In this document: one piece after another, positions 16,251 through 23,975 of the stretch
Layout: each line of letters opens with the position of its first letter
Position numbering within the stretch: position 1 is the first letter of the stretch
NCBI RefSeq assembly: GCF_027486195.1
Contig: NZ_JAIXPP010000109.1
Coordinates: forward strand, 1 to 48,795
Direction of reading: 5' to 3'
Length of the DNA stretch: 48,795 bases
From: Novosphingobium sp.
GTDB lineage: Bacteria; Pseudomonadota; Alphaproteobacteria; Sphingomonadales; Sphingomonadaceae
Translations under genes and position numbers: made by a program
The notes under the pieces: generated by a model
The model's input: the letters and a program-made list of their open reading frames with translations, nothing else
The model's database searches: none
What the model was told of the DNA's origin: nothing

Positions 16251-18070
16251 TCGACGGTGACCGACTTCGCCAGATTGCGCGGCTGGTCCACATCGGTCCC
16301 CTTCGCCACGGCCACGTGATAGGCCAGCAGCTGCACCGGCACGGCATAGACCAGCGGCGCGATCAGCGGGTGAACCTTGGGCATCTCGATCGTGGCAAGG
16401 CAGCCCTCGCCCGCTTCCTCGATCCCCGCCGCATCCGAAATCAGCACGACCTTGCCGCCGCGCGCGCGCACTTCCTGCATGTTGCTCACGGTCTTCTCGA
16501 ACAGCGGCCCCGAAGGCGCGAGCACGATCACCGGCACGGCCTCGTCGATCAGCGCGATCGGCCCATGCTTCATTTCGCCCGAGGCATAACCCTCGGCGTG
16601 GATGTAGCTGATTTCCTTGAGCTTCAGCGCGCCTTCCAGCGCCAGCGGATAGTCCGGCCCGCGGCCCAGATAGAGCACATCGCGCGCCGGGGCGATGAGG
16701 TGCGCCATCGCCGCGATCTCGTCGTCATGGCTGAGCGCCGCATTGAGCGCGGCGGGCGTCTCGGCCAGTTGGTTGACGATATCGGCCTCTTCCTCGCGCG
16801 TCAGCCGCCCGCGCTTGACCGCCAGGTGTGCAGCCAGTGCGGCGAGCACGGCGAGTTGGCAGGTAAACGCCTTGGTCGAGGCGACGCCGATTTCCGGCCC
16901 GGCGTGGGTCGGCAGCAGCAGATCCGCTTCGCGCGCCATCGAGCTGGTCGGTACGTTGACGACGACGGCGATGGTCTGCCCTTCCGCCTTGCAATGGCGC
17001 AGCGCGGCAAGTGTGTCCGCCGTCTCGCCGCTCTGCGAGATGAACAGCGCGAGGCCGCCCGGCTCGAGCACCGGATCGCGGTAGCGGAACTCGCTCGCCA
17101 CATCGATATCGACGGGCAGGCGCGCGAACTGCTCGAACCAGTACTTCGCGACCATCCCTGCGTAGAAGCTCGTTCCGCAGGCGACGATGGTCACGCGGCT
17201 GATGCTGGAGAGGTCGAAATCGATCTGCGGCAGCGCCACGGTCTGGTCGATCCGGCGCAAGTAGCTGCGCAGCGTCTGCGCCACCACGGTCGGCTGCTCG
17301 AAGATTTCCTTCTGCATGAAGTGGCGAAACTCGCCCTTCTCGATCGCTGCCGCCGTCGCGCCCGAGGCAACGATGGGCCGCACAACCTGCACATTGTTCA
17401 CGTCGTAAATCGTCGCGCCTTCGCGCGTGATGACGACCCAATCGCCTTCTTCCAGATACGTGATCCGCTGGGTCAGCGGCGCGAGCGCCAATGCGTCGGA
17501 ACCGAGGTAGGTCTCGCCCTCACCGTAGCCCACCACCAGTGGCGAGCCGAGCCGCGCGCCGATCAGCATGTCGTCATGCTGGCGGAACGCGATGGCCAGA
17601 GCAAACGCCCCGCGCAGCGTGGGCAGCACGGCCTTGACCGCATCCTGAGGGCTGAGGCCGGCCTCGACCTGTTCCGAAACGAGGTGCGCGACGACTTCGG
17701 TATCGGTCTCGCTCTCGAACTTGCGGCCGCGCGCGATCAGGGCATCGCGCAGCGGCTTGAAGTTTTCGATGATCCCGTTGTGCACCAGCGCCACCTCGTC
17801 CGTCGCGTGCGGGTGCGCGTTGCTGGTCGTCGGCGCGCCGTGGGTGGCCCAGCGGGTGTGGGCAATGCCGATGTGGCCTGCGGCCGGATGGCGGGCCAGT
17901 TCGAGCACAAGGTTGTTCAGCTTGCCCTCGGCCCGGCGGCGCACCAGTTGGCCATCCGCGACGAGACAGATACCAGCGCTGTCATAGCCCCGGTATTCCA
18001 TGCGGCGCAGACCATCGACCAGCCGGTCCGCCACCTGTTCCTTGCCGACAATTCCGATAATTCCGCACAT
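16247..18070 (-). CDS. glmS: Glutamine-fructose-6-phosphate aminotransferase
   Basis: GlmS converts fructose 6-phosphate and glutamine to glucosamine 6-phosphate, the first step to UDP-GlcNAc. The 607-aa protein begins MCGIIGIVG, with the Cys that becomes the N-terminal nucleophile. The glutaminase domain spans about 1-240 and two SIS isomerase domains follow (SQSGETADTLAAL; STKAFTCQL), ending AKSVTVE as in all GlmS. The start at 18070 is fixed by that N-terminus; a strong Shine-Dalgarno is not seen. No glmS ribozyme is present. vapC ends 16 bases upstream on the same strand. Confidence 0.97.
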   Translation of the reverse strand: MCGIIGIVGKEQVADRLVDGLRRMEYRGYDSAGICLVADGQLVRRRAEGKLNNLVLELARHPAAGHIGIAHTRWATHGAPTTSNAHPHATDEVALVHNGIIENFKPLRDALIARGRKFESETDTEVVAHLVSEQVEAGLSPQDAVKAVLPTLRGAFALAIAFRQHDDMLIGARLGSPLVVGYGEGETYLGSDALALAPLTQRITYLEEGDWVVITREGATIYDVNNVQVVRPIVASGATAAAIEKGEFRHFMQKEIFEQPTVVAQTLRSYLRRIDQTVALPQIDFDLSSISRVTIVACGTSFYAGMVAKYWFEQFARLPVDIDVASEFRYRDPVLEPGGLALFISQSGETADTLAALRHCKAEGQTIAVVVNVPTSSMAREADLLLPTHAGPEIGVASTKAFTCQLAVLAALAAHLAVKRGRLTREEEADIVNQLAETPAALNAALSHDDEIAAMAHLIAPARDVLYLGRGPDYPLALEGALKLKEISYIHAEGYASGEMKHGPIALIDEAVPVIVLAPSGPLFEKTVSNMQEVRARGGKVVLISDAAGIEEAGEGCLATIEMPKVHPLIAPLVYAVPVQLLAYHVAVAKGTDVDQPRNLAKSVTVE

Positions 18071-18086
18071 GGGGAGGTGCTTTCGC

Positions 18087-18467
18087 TTAGAGAGTATAGG
18101 GGACGCGGATACCGGGCATCTCGGCCGGGAAATCCTTGGTGTTGCGGGTGACAAGGACGCGGCCGCGGGTGAGTGCGGTGGCAAGGATGATCGCGTCCGG
18201 CGATTTCAAACGCGGCCGTTCGCGCCGCAAGGCTGCTGCGCGCGACGCGATCTCCACATCGATTTCGTCAATCGCGAACCGGTCAAGGAATGCTTCGGTC
18301 TCGCGCAGGGTCTGGCCCTCGCCTTTCGAGAGAATCTCCACCCAGGCCATGCGGCTGAGCCACAGCCGCCGTCCCGCCGAGGCCGCGCGCTTGAGCTCGG
18401 CCCGCGCGCGGTCATAGCCGAGCAGTGCATCGATCACGATGTTGGAATCGAACGCATAGTCGCTCAC
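18087..18467 (-). CDS. vapC: PIN-domain ribonuclease toxin VapC
   Basis: The 126-aa PIN domain carries the acidic residues that bind the metal: Asp7 (FDSNIVID), Glu44 (WVEIL), Asp91 (KSPDAIILATA) and Asp112 (TRNTKDF). VapC toxins cleave tRNA or rRNA when the antitoxin is lost. Its ATG overlaps the stop of the antitoxin gene by four bases. The pair sits immediately upstream of glmS, so read-through from the vapBC promoter could reach glmS. The target RNA is unknown. Confidence 0.9.
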   Translation of the reverse strand: MSDYAFDSNIVIDALLGYDRARAELKRAASAGRRLWLSRMAWVEILSKGEGQTLRETEAFLDRFAIDEIDVEIASRAAALRRERPRLKSPDAIILATALTRGRVLVTRNTKDFPAEMPGIRVPYTL

Positions 18468-18832
18468 GCTGCGTCATCTTCCGGTTTGGACCCAGACCCG
18501 CGCATTGCGAGATAGACGGCACGCTGGCGATCGTCTTCGGCATCGAACAGGTCCGGAAACTCCGCCTTGGTCGCCTCGTAGTCGTCATCCCAGGGGCGCG
18601 TCCACGATGCTCGCTCGCGCCGCTGCCATTCGACGGAATCGCCGATATCGGTGCGATCCTTCCACAGACCGAAACCCAGATCGATCCAGTCCGTGCCCGG
18701 AGACGCGACCTGCGCCTTGTAGGTAGCCACCGCATCGCGCAGCACCGAGGCGCGGGACTTGCCTTGCTCGGCCGCGCGGGCATCGAGCCAACGGATGTCT
18801 TCATCGGGCAGGTCGGCAAGGATCCGTGTCAT
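18464..18832 (-). CDS. vapB: Ribbon-helix-helix antitoxin VapB (partner of VapC)
   Basis: This 122-aa protein has an N-terminal ribbon-helix-helix segment (TRILADLPDEDIRWLDARA, then GKSRASVLRDAV) and an acidic, tryptophan-rich C-terminus that would wrap the toxin. RHH antitoxins bind palindromes in their own promoter, and a set of TGATATC palindromes begins two bases from this start codon. It overlaps vapC by four bases. It is longer than many VapB antitoxins; the extra length is in the toxin-binding tail. Confidence 0.85.
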   Translation of the reverse strand: MTRILADLPDEDIRWLDARAAEQGKSRASVLRDAVATYKAQVASPGTDWIDLGFGLWKDRTDIGDSVEWQRRERASWTRPWDDDYEATKAEFPDLFDAEDDRQRAVYLAMRGSGSKPEDDAA

Positions 18833-18834
18833 AG

Positions 18835-18864
18835 TGATATCGCGATATCATATCATGATATCAT
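18835..18864. promoter_or_regulatory. vapBC operator with overlapping TGATATC palindromes
   Basis: A 16-base perfect palindrome TGATATCGCGATATCA (18835-18850) is followed by ATGATATCAT (18855-18864), with TATCATGATA overlapping both. The segment is strikingly AT-rich for this genome and abuts the vapB start. Repeated half-sites fit cooperative binding by an RHH antitoxin or toxin-antitoxin complex. Confidence 0.8.
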
Positions 18865-18961
18865 GTCAAGAGGAATGGTCAGGGCTTGTCTCCGCCCCGA
18901 TCCCCTATAGTCTTCAGGCGTAAACAAGTCGGTACAGCCGATGCGGGAAGGGGAACCCACG

Positions 18962-19672
18962 ATGGCCGCTACGTCCACGCTCAAGGTCTATCACCTGCCC
19001 GGGGCCTGGGGCCTGCCCACCGTCAGCCCGTTCTGCCTCAAGCTCGACGCATGGCTGCGCATGACCGGCATCCCGCACGAGAGCATGACTGCCGCCACGC
19101 CCTTTGCTGGCCCCAAGGGCAAGGCCCCGTGGATCGAGGAAGACGGGCAGAAAATCGGCGATTCGACCTTCATCATCGCGCACCTCATGCAGCGCCACGG
19201 CGTCGACCCCGATGCCCACCTCACCCCCTCGCAGCGCGGCACGGCGGTGGCGATCCAGCGGCTGATCGACGAAAATCTCTATTGGACGATGGTCCATGAT
19301 CGCTGGATGAACGATGCAAACTGGCAGCAATTCCGCGATGTCGTGCTCGGCGGCCTTGCCGTGCCGGTGCGCCGGGTGCTCGGCCCCATCGCCCGACGCG
19401 GAGTGAAAAAGCAGCTCGAAGGCCACGGCATGGGCATCCACAGCGCTGCGGAAATCGCCGCCATCGGCCGCCGCGACGTGAACGCACTTTCCGATATCCT
19501 CGGCGCGTCGGACTGGTTCTTCGGCGCGGAGCCCAGCTCGACCGACGCGGTGGTCTACGCCCAGCTCGTCAACATCTGGCGCGCGCCCTTCGAAAGCGAA
19601 GTGCGCCGCGCCATCGGCCAGACGCCGAACCTCGTCGCCTTCATCGACCGGTTTGCGGCGCGGTACTACTAG
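18962..19672 (+). CDS. FAXC/metaxin-type glutathione S-transferase family protein
   Basis: A 236-aa protein with an N-terminal thioredoxin-like half (LKVYHLPGAWGLPTVSPFCLK onward) and a helical C-terminal half ending PNLVAFIDRFAARYY. The layout and the SPFCLKLDAWLRM segment match the failed-axon-connections/metaxin branch of GST proteins, whose bacterial members have no settled substrate. AAGGGG upstream of ATG 18962 decides the start. It is divergent from vapBC and converges with the DUF3291 gene, overlapping it by four bases. Confidence 0.82.
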   Translation: MAATSTLKVYHLPGAWGLPTVSPFCLKLDAWLRMTGIPHESMTAATPFAGPKGKAPWIEEDGQKIGDSTFIIAHLMQRHGVDPDAHLTPSQRGTAVAIQRLIDENLYWTMVHDRWMNDANWQQFRDVVLGGLAVPVRRVLGPIARRGVKKQLEGHGMGIHSAAEIAAIGRRDVNALSDILGASDWFFGAEPSSTDAVVYAQLVNIWRAPFESEVRRAIGQTPNLVAFIDRFAARYY

Positions 19673-20127
19673 CGGTTCTCGCGCCACCAGCGGAAGGTGA
19701 AGACCGCCGCACTCGGCCCGTCGCGCCCCAGCTGCGCCAGCCTGTCCAGCGCCTCGGCCACGCTCGGGATATGGCCGTCCGGCACTTCCCACAGCGCCAG
19801 CGAAGGCTCCATCGGATCGAACCACTCGCCCCGCCGCGCCAGCACGCTGCGGTGATCGGCCTGGCGATAGGCAAAGGCTTCCAGCGAGGGCACATCACGC
19901 CAAACCGAAAGGTTGACGATGAAATCGGCGTCCCCCGCCACCGCCTCGATCGCGGTGGCATCGTTGGCATCGCCCCCAGTTTCATCGGCACCCACCAGCC
20001 GCCAGATGAAACCGTCCGCCACATCCGCCTGCGCGTTCACGTGATCGAGCGCGTCCATGAAGGGCTGATTGGCGGGATCGGCCTTGGCCTTGCGGAAGCG
20101 GGCAACATTGAGCTGGGCGATAGGCAC
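19669..20127 (-). CDS. DUF3291 family protein
   Basis: The 152-aa protein has the DUF3291 pattern: start PIAQLNVARFR, central NLSVWRDVPSLEAFAY and HRSVLARRGEWF, then LALWEVPDGHIP. The fold is thought to be a ferredoxin-like alpha/beta barrel related to antibiotic-monooxygenase proteins, but no function is established. It begins with GTG two bases after the stop of the acetyltransferase gene, so it is the last gene of a glmU transcript. Confidence 0.82.
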   Translation of the reverse strand: MPIAQLNVARFRKAKADPANQPFMDALDHVNAQADVADGFIWRLVGADETGGDANDATAIEAVAGDADFIVNLSVWRDVPSLEAFAYRQADHRSVLARRGEWFDPMEPSLALWEVPDGHIPSVAEALDRLAQLGRDGPSAAVFTFRWWRENR

Positions 20128-20129
20128 GA

Positions 20130-20573
20130 TCAGAGCTCCTGCCGGAAATAGACCACCCGCTCGGTCTCGGCAAAACCGGCGGCGAGATGGAAGGCATGGC
20201 TTTCGGTGTCGTCATGCCAGGTATCGGAAGCGAATTCGCGGCACCCCTGCGCCCGGCCCCAGTCCGCCACGGCCGCAACCAGCCGCCGCGCGAGGCCCTG
20301 CCGCCTCGCTTCCGGCGCGACGCAGATGCCTTCGAGGAACAGCACCGGGGAATCCTCGCAGCCGTTCACGTATTCGTGGCGGATCGACGCTTCGGCAAAG
20401 CCAACGACTGCTGCTCCATCGAGCGCAACCAGATTGAGGAACCGCTCCGGCTCGGCCAGTTGTTCCTCGGCTTCTTCGCGGTGCTCCGCTTGCGAAGACT
20501 CATCCCACAGCAAGTGCCGCAGCGTAGCCCAGCCGTCGAGATGCTCCTCGGCTGCCGGGACTACGGTGATCAT
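20130..20573 (-). CDS. GNAT acetyltransferase, aminoglycoside 6'-N-acetyltransferase (AAC(6')-I) like
   Basis: The 147-aa protein matches the length and key blocks of the chromosomal AAC(6')-I enzymes such as AAC(6')-Iy as I remember them: LRHLLW near the start, ASIRHEYVNGCEDSPVLFLE in the middle, the acetyl-CoA site VAPEARRQGLARRL, then GCREFASDT and AAGFAETERVVYF. The RHEYVNGC block is characteristic of that group rather than of general GNAT proteins. It would acetylate the 6'-amino group of kanamycin- or tobramycin-type drugs, though the native substrate may be different. It lies 11 bases behind glmU, so it is probably expressed with it. Confidence 0.82.
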   Translation of the reverse strand: MITVVPAAEEHLDGWATLRHLLWDESSQAEHREEAEEQLAEPERFLNLVALDGAAVVGFAEASIRHEYVNGCEDSPVLFLEGICVAPEARRQGLARRLVAAVADWGRAQGCREFASDTWHDDTESHAFHLAAGFAETERVVYFRQEL

Positions 20574-20584
20574 TTGCGCGCCCT

Positions 20585-21958
20585 CTACTTCCGTTCAGCC
20601 TTCTTGCGCTTCATCGCGTCGTGGAAGCGGTCGGCCCAGCCGGGCTTGACCAGCTGCTCGGCGCGCACCAGCCGAAGTTCGCCGTCGGCCACATCGCGGC
20701 TCACGGCGCTGCCAGCCGCGACGATGGCATCCGCCCCGATCTTCACCGGCGCGATCAGCGCCGAGTTCGATCCGATGAAGGCGCGCTCGCCGATCACGGT
20801 GCGATACTTGAAGTAGCCATCATAGTTGCAGGTGATCGTGCCCGCGCCAATGTTCGCGCCCGCGCCCACGTCGGCATCGCCGAGGTACGTCAGGTGATTG
20901 GCCTTGGCGCCGGCATGGAGCACCGCGTTCTTCACTTCGACGAAATTGCCGACGCGCGCCTTTTCTTCCAGCACCGCGCCGGGGCGCAGCCGCGCGAAGG
21001 GGCCCACAGAAACACCGCTTTCCAGCCGCGCGCCCTCGATATGGCAGAAAGCGTGGATCACCACGCCGACCGCCACTGTCACGCCCGGGCCGAACACCAC
21101 ATTCTGCTCCACCGTCACATCGCGGCCAAGCACGGTATCCCACGAAAACCACACCGTCTCGGGCGCAACGAGGCTGGCGCCATCGGCCATTGCCTGCAAC
21201 CGCCGCTTCTTCTGCCAGCGCCCTTCTGCCTCGGCGAGTTCGGCGCGGCTGTTGATCCCCGCCACTTCGTCCGGATCATCCGTCACCACCACTGCGCACA
21301 CCCGCCTGTCGGAATTGGCCACGTTGACGATATCGGTGAGGTAGTATTCGCCCTGCGCGTTGTCGTTGCCAACGCGCCCCAGCAGCGCAAAGAGCTCCTC
21401 CCCGCGCACCGCCATCAGGCCCGAATTGCACAGGCGGCAGGCGCGCTCCTCGGCGCTCGCATCCTTGTGCTCGACCATCTTGGTGACGACGCCGTTCTCG
21501 GCGATCACCCGGCCATATTGCAGCGCATCCTCAGGTTCAAAGGCCAGCACCACGACTGCCGGATTGTCCGGCTCATGCAGCCGTTCGAGCATCGCCCGCA
21601 TCGTTTCCGTGCGCACGAAGGGCACATCGCCATAGAGGATCAGCACATCCCCCGCGAACCCGGCGAGAGCGCTCTCCGCCTGCTGGACTGCATGGCCGGT
21701 GCCGAGCTGCGGGTCCTGCACCGCCAGCTCCGCGCTGTCGCCCAGCGCAGCTGCCAGCTGCTCGCGCCCCGCGCCCACCACAACGACCTTGCGCGCCGGG
21801 TCCAGCGCATCGGCGCTCGCCAGCAGGTGCATCAGCATGGGCCGCCCGGCGATCGGGTGCAGCACCTTGTGCAGGTCGCTTTTCATGCGGGTGCCCTTGC
21901 CGGCGGCGAGGACAACAAGGGCGAGTGGGCGTTCGGGCGGGGAGGAAGCTTCGGTCAT
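20585..21958 (-). CDS. glmU: Bifunctional GlcNAc-1-phosphate uridyltransferase / GlcN-1-phosphate acetyltransferase
   Basis: GlmU acetylates glucosamine 1-phosphate and then adds UMP to give UDP-GlcNAc. The 457-aa protein has the N-terminal uridyltransferase motif LAAGKGTRMKS, LYGDVPF and a C-terminal left-handed beta-helix of hexapeptide repeats with NFVEVKNA, KANHLTYLGD and GTITCNYDG of the acetyltransferase site. The start at 21958 has AAGGAG a few bases upstream. It diverges from gph with 59 bases between the start codons and leads an operon with the AAC(6')-like and DUF3291 genes. Confidence 0.97.
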   Translation of the reverse strand: MTEASSPPERPLALVVLAAGKGTRMKSDLHKVLHPIAGRPMLMHLLASADALDPARKVVVVGAGREQLAAALGDSAELAVQDPQLGTGHAVQQAESALAGFAGDVLILYGDVPFVRTETMRAMLERLHEPDNPAVVVLAFEPEDALQYGRVIAENGVVTKMVEHKDASAEERACRLCNSGLMAVRGEELFALLGRVGNDNAQGEYYLTDIVNVANSDRRVCAVVVTDDPDEVAGINSRAELAEAEGRWQKKRRLQAMADGASLVAPETVWFSWDTVLGRDVTVEQNVVFGPGVTVAVGVVIHAFCHIEGARLESGVSVGPFARLRPGAVLEEKARVGNFVEVKNAVLHAGAKANHLTYLGDADVGAGANIGAGTITCNYDGYFKYRTVIGERAFIGSNSALIAPVKIGADAIVAAGSAVSRDVADGELRLVRAEQLVKPGWADRFHDAMKRKKAERK

Positions 21959-22017
21959 GCGCGCTCCTTGCCAGCATTTGCTTGCAGTTTCCAGAACGTG
22001 CCGCCACGGAGCGCGGC

Positions 22018-22698
22018 ATGACGGATTTTCCCTTCCAGATCGTCGGGTTCGACCTCGATGGCACGCTGCTCGATACGGCTTACGACATCGGTCACGCGCT
22101 CAACCATGCGCTTACCCATGTCGGCCGCCCGCTCGTCCCGCTGGACCAGGCACGGCGCTACATCGGCGGCGGCAGCGCGCAACTTCTGCACAACGCGCTC
22201 ACTGCCAGCGGCGGGCTGGATGGCATCGATTTTCCCGCGTTGCAGGAGCGGCTCCTTGCTTTCTACGCCGAAAACATCGCCCGCCACACCGCGCTGTTCC
22301 CCGGCGGTGAGGCCATGCTGGAAGCGCTGGCCGCGCGCGGTGTCCACCTCGCCATCGCCACCAACAAGCGCGAGGACCTCGCCCGCCGCCTGTTCGACGA
22401 ACTGGGCCTGACTTCCCGCTTCGCCACGATCATCGGCGGCGATACGCTCGGCCCCGGCGGCGCCAAGCCGGCGCCCGACATGCTCCATGAAATGGTCGCG
22501 CGCTGCGGTGGTGGCCGCGCCGCCTTTGTCGGCGATACCACCTTCGATGTGGGCGCCGCACGCGCGGCGGGCCTGCCCGTCGTCGCGGTCCGCTTCGGGT
22601 TCAACGATCTGCCGGCAGATGAACTCGGCGCGGACGCGGTGATTGACCATTTCGATGAGCTGGTCCCGGCACTGGCGCGGATTGCGCTCGAAAAATAG
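22018..22698 (+). CDS. gph: Phosphoglycolate phosphatase-like HAD hydrolase
   Basis: The 226-aa HAD phosphatase has DLDGTLLD (catalytic Asp pair), IATNK (motif II), the lysine in GAKPAPDM (motif III) and FVGDTTFDVGAARAAG (motif IV), with a helical cap between. This is the Gph/PGPase group, which removes phosphoglycolate arising from DNA repair or oxygenation reactions; other sugar phosphates are possible. CGGAG lies eight bases before ATG 22018 and sets the start. Its stop codon lies inside the terminator stem that follows. Confidence 0.88.
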   Translation: MTDFPFQIVGFDLDGTLLDTAYDIGHALNHALTHVGRPLVPLDQARRYIGGGSAQLLHNALTASGGLDGIDFPALQERLLAFYAENIARHTALFPGGEAMLEALAARGVHLAIATNKREDLARRLFDELGLTSRFATIIGGDTLGPGGAKPAPDMLHEMVARCGGGRAAFVGDTTFDVGAARAAGLPVVAVRFGFNDLPADELGADAVIDHFDELVPALARIALEK

Positions 22699-22715
22699 GG
22701 TCTGTCCCTATTTTT
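22691..22715 (+). terminator. 10-bp hairpin overlapping the gph stop, followed by T-run
   Basis: AAAAATAGGG (22691-22700) and CCCTATTTTT (22706-22715) pair perfectly around TCTGT. The gph stop codon is at 22696-22698, inside the left arm. The A/T ends make it look like a bidirectional intrinsic terminator. A near-identical hairpin lies 42 bases downstream. Confidence 0.75.
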
Positions 22716-22757
22716 ATATTATATTTTAGTAGATTGCCTCCCGATTACCTCTGGATT

Positions 22758-22782
22758 AAAAATAGGAACTGTTCCTATTTTT
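22758..22782 (+). repeat. Second AAAAATAGG-type hairpin
   Basis: AAAAATAGGA (22758-22767) and TCCTATTTTT (22773-22782) pair around ACTGT. The stem differs from 22691-22715 by compensating base changes (GGG/CCC to GGA/TCC), so the fold is preserved. The pair brackets an AT-rich 42-base core and may be the ends of a small non-coding element. Confidence 0.75.
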
Positions 22783-22916
22783 TGGCTGCCGCCTCGGACC
22801 TCGCGATAGAAAAAAGTGGGGCGCGAGCAGAATATCTGCGCGGCCCCTGCGCCTTGCCATCCGCGCGCGGCAACGCCACTCTTGGGGCAAGCAAAAACTT
22901 CCCCGAGGAGATCCCG

Positions 22917-23762
22917 ATGTCTGAAGAATACGTGCCGCCCAAGGTCTGGACCTGGAACAAGGAGAACGGCGGCGCCTTTGCCGGCGTCAACCGCCCCACC
23001 GCCGGTGCGCAGAAGGAAGTGAAGCTGCCGGTCGGCGAGCACCCGTTCCAGCTCTATTCGCTCGGCACGCCCAATGGCCAGAAGGTCACGATCCTGCTCG
23101 AGGAACTGCTTGAGCTCGGTATCACCGGCGCAGAATACGATGCCTGGCTGATCAAGATCTTCGATGGCGACCAGTTCGGCAGCGGCTTTACCGATCTCAA
23201 TCCCAATTCCAAGATTCCCGCGATGCTCGACAAGAGCGGCCCCGAGCCTTTCCGCCTGTTCGAATCGGGCGCGATGCTGGTGCATCTTGCCGAAAAGTTC
23301 GGCCACTTCCTGCCCAAGGAAAGCCCCGCCCGCGCCGAGGTGCTCTCGTGGCTGTTCTGGCAGGTCGGCTCGGCCCCGTTCATGGGCGGCGGCTTCGGCC
23401 ACTTCTACGCCTATGCCCCGTTCAAGATCGAATATGCGATCGATCGCTATGCGATGGAAACCAAGCGCCTGTTCGATGTCGCCAACAACCAGCTCAAGAA
23501 AACCCGCTTCCTTGCGGGCGATGAATACACCATCGCCGATATCGCCACGCATCCCTGGCTCGGCAATATCTACCGCGGCGATGCTTATGGCGATGCGGCG
23601 ACCTTCCTTTCGATGCACGAATACGAAGCCGTCGGCCGCTGGGTTGCCGAGATCGACGCCCGCCCCGCGGTGAAGCGCGGCAAGCTGGTCAATCGCCCCA
23701 ATGGCCTGCCCGAACGCCACAGCGCCGCCGATTTCGCGTCGCTGCCGGAAGGGACGCTCTGA
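22917..23762 (+). CDS. yghU: YghU-type glutathione S-transferase / disulfide reductase
   Basis: The 281-aa protein has the Nu-class GST layout: N-terminal extension (YVPPKVWTWNKENGG), thioredoxin-like domain (PFQLYSLGTPNGQKVTILLE) and helical domain with FLAGDEYTIADIATHPW. YghU and YfcG of E. coli bind two glutathiones and reduce disulfides or peroxides in the cytoplasm. GAGGAG precedes ATG 22917 by about six bases; the upstream open frame is not used. A strong terminator follows the stop. Confidence 0.9.
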   Translation: MSEEYVPPKVWTWNKENGGAFAGVNRPTAGAQKEVKLPVGEHPFQLYSLGTPNGQKVTILLEELLELGITGAEYDAWLIKIFDGDQFGSGFTDLNPNSKIPAMLDKSGPEPFRLFESGAMLVHLAEKFGHFLPKESPARAEVLSWLFWQVGSAPFMGGGFGHFYAYAPFKIEYAIDRYAMETKRLFDVANNQLKKTRFLAGDEYTIADIATHPWLGNIYRGDAYGDAATFLSMHEYEAVGRWVAEIDARPAVKRGKLVNRPNGLPERHSAADFASLPEGTL

Positions 23763-23768
23763 CGGTCC

Positions 23769-23800
23769 GGCGGATGGGGCAAAATCCTGCCCCATCCGCC
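23769..23800 (+). terminator. 13-bp terminator hairpin after yghU
   Basis: GGCGGATGGGGCA (23769-23781) and TGCCCCATCCGCC (23788-23800) pair perfectly around AAATCC, followed by CCTTTT. It begins seven bases after the yghU stop and separates that gene from the tRNA. Confidence 0.9.
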
Positions 23801-23843
23801 CCTTTTCATTCATGAACGCGCCGCTATAAGCGCGCCTTCCCGC

Positions 23844-23918
23844 TGGGGCGTCGCCAAGTGGTAAGGCACCGGTTTTTGGTACCGGCATTCGGAGGTTCGA
23901 ATCCTCCCGCCCCAGCCA
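23844..23918 (+). tRNA. tRNA-Gln (anticodon TTG)
   Basis: The acceptor stem is TGGGGCG (23844-23850) with CGCCCCA (23908-23914), then discriminator G and encoded CCA (23916-23918). The anticodon arm is CCGGT-TTTTGGT-ACCGG, giving anticodon TTG and so glutamine. The T arm GGAGG-TTCGAAT-CCTCC is canonical. A TATAAG hexamer at 23825-23830 may be its promoter. The aminotransferase gene begins 57 bases later. Confidence 0.97.
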
Positions 23919-23975
23919 GCTTCCTGTCGAGACGAGGCTGGGCAGGCTGCCAGCGCAGCGCTAGCGTGGAGCGCG

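Noticed and set aside
18061..18090. glmS ribozyme or GlmY/GlmZ-type control at the glmS leader
   Set aside because: The gap to vapC is only 16 bases, too short for a ribozyme, and no matching motif is seen.
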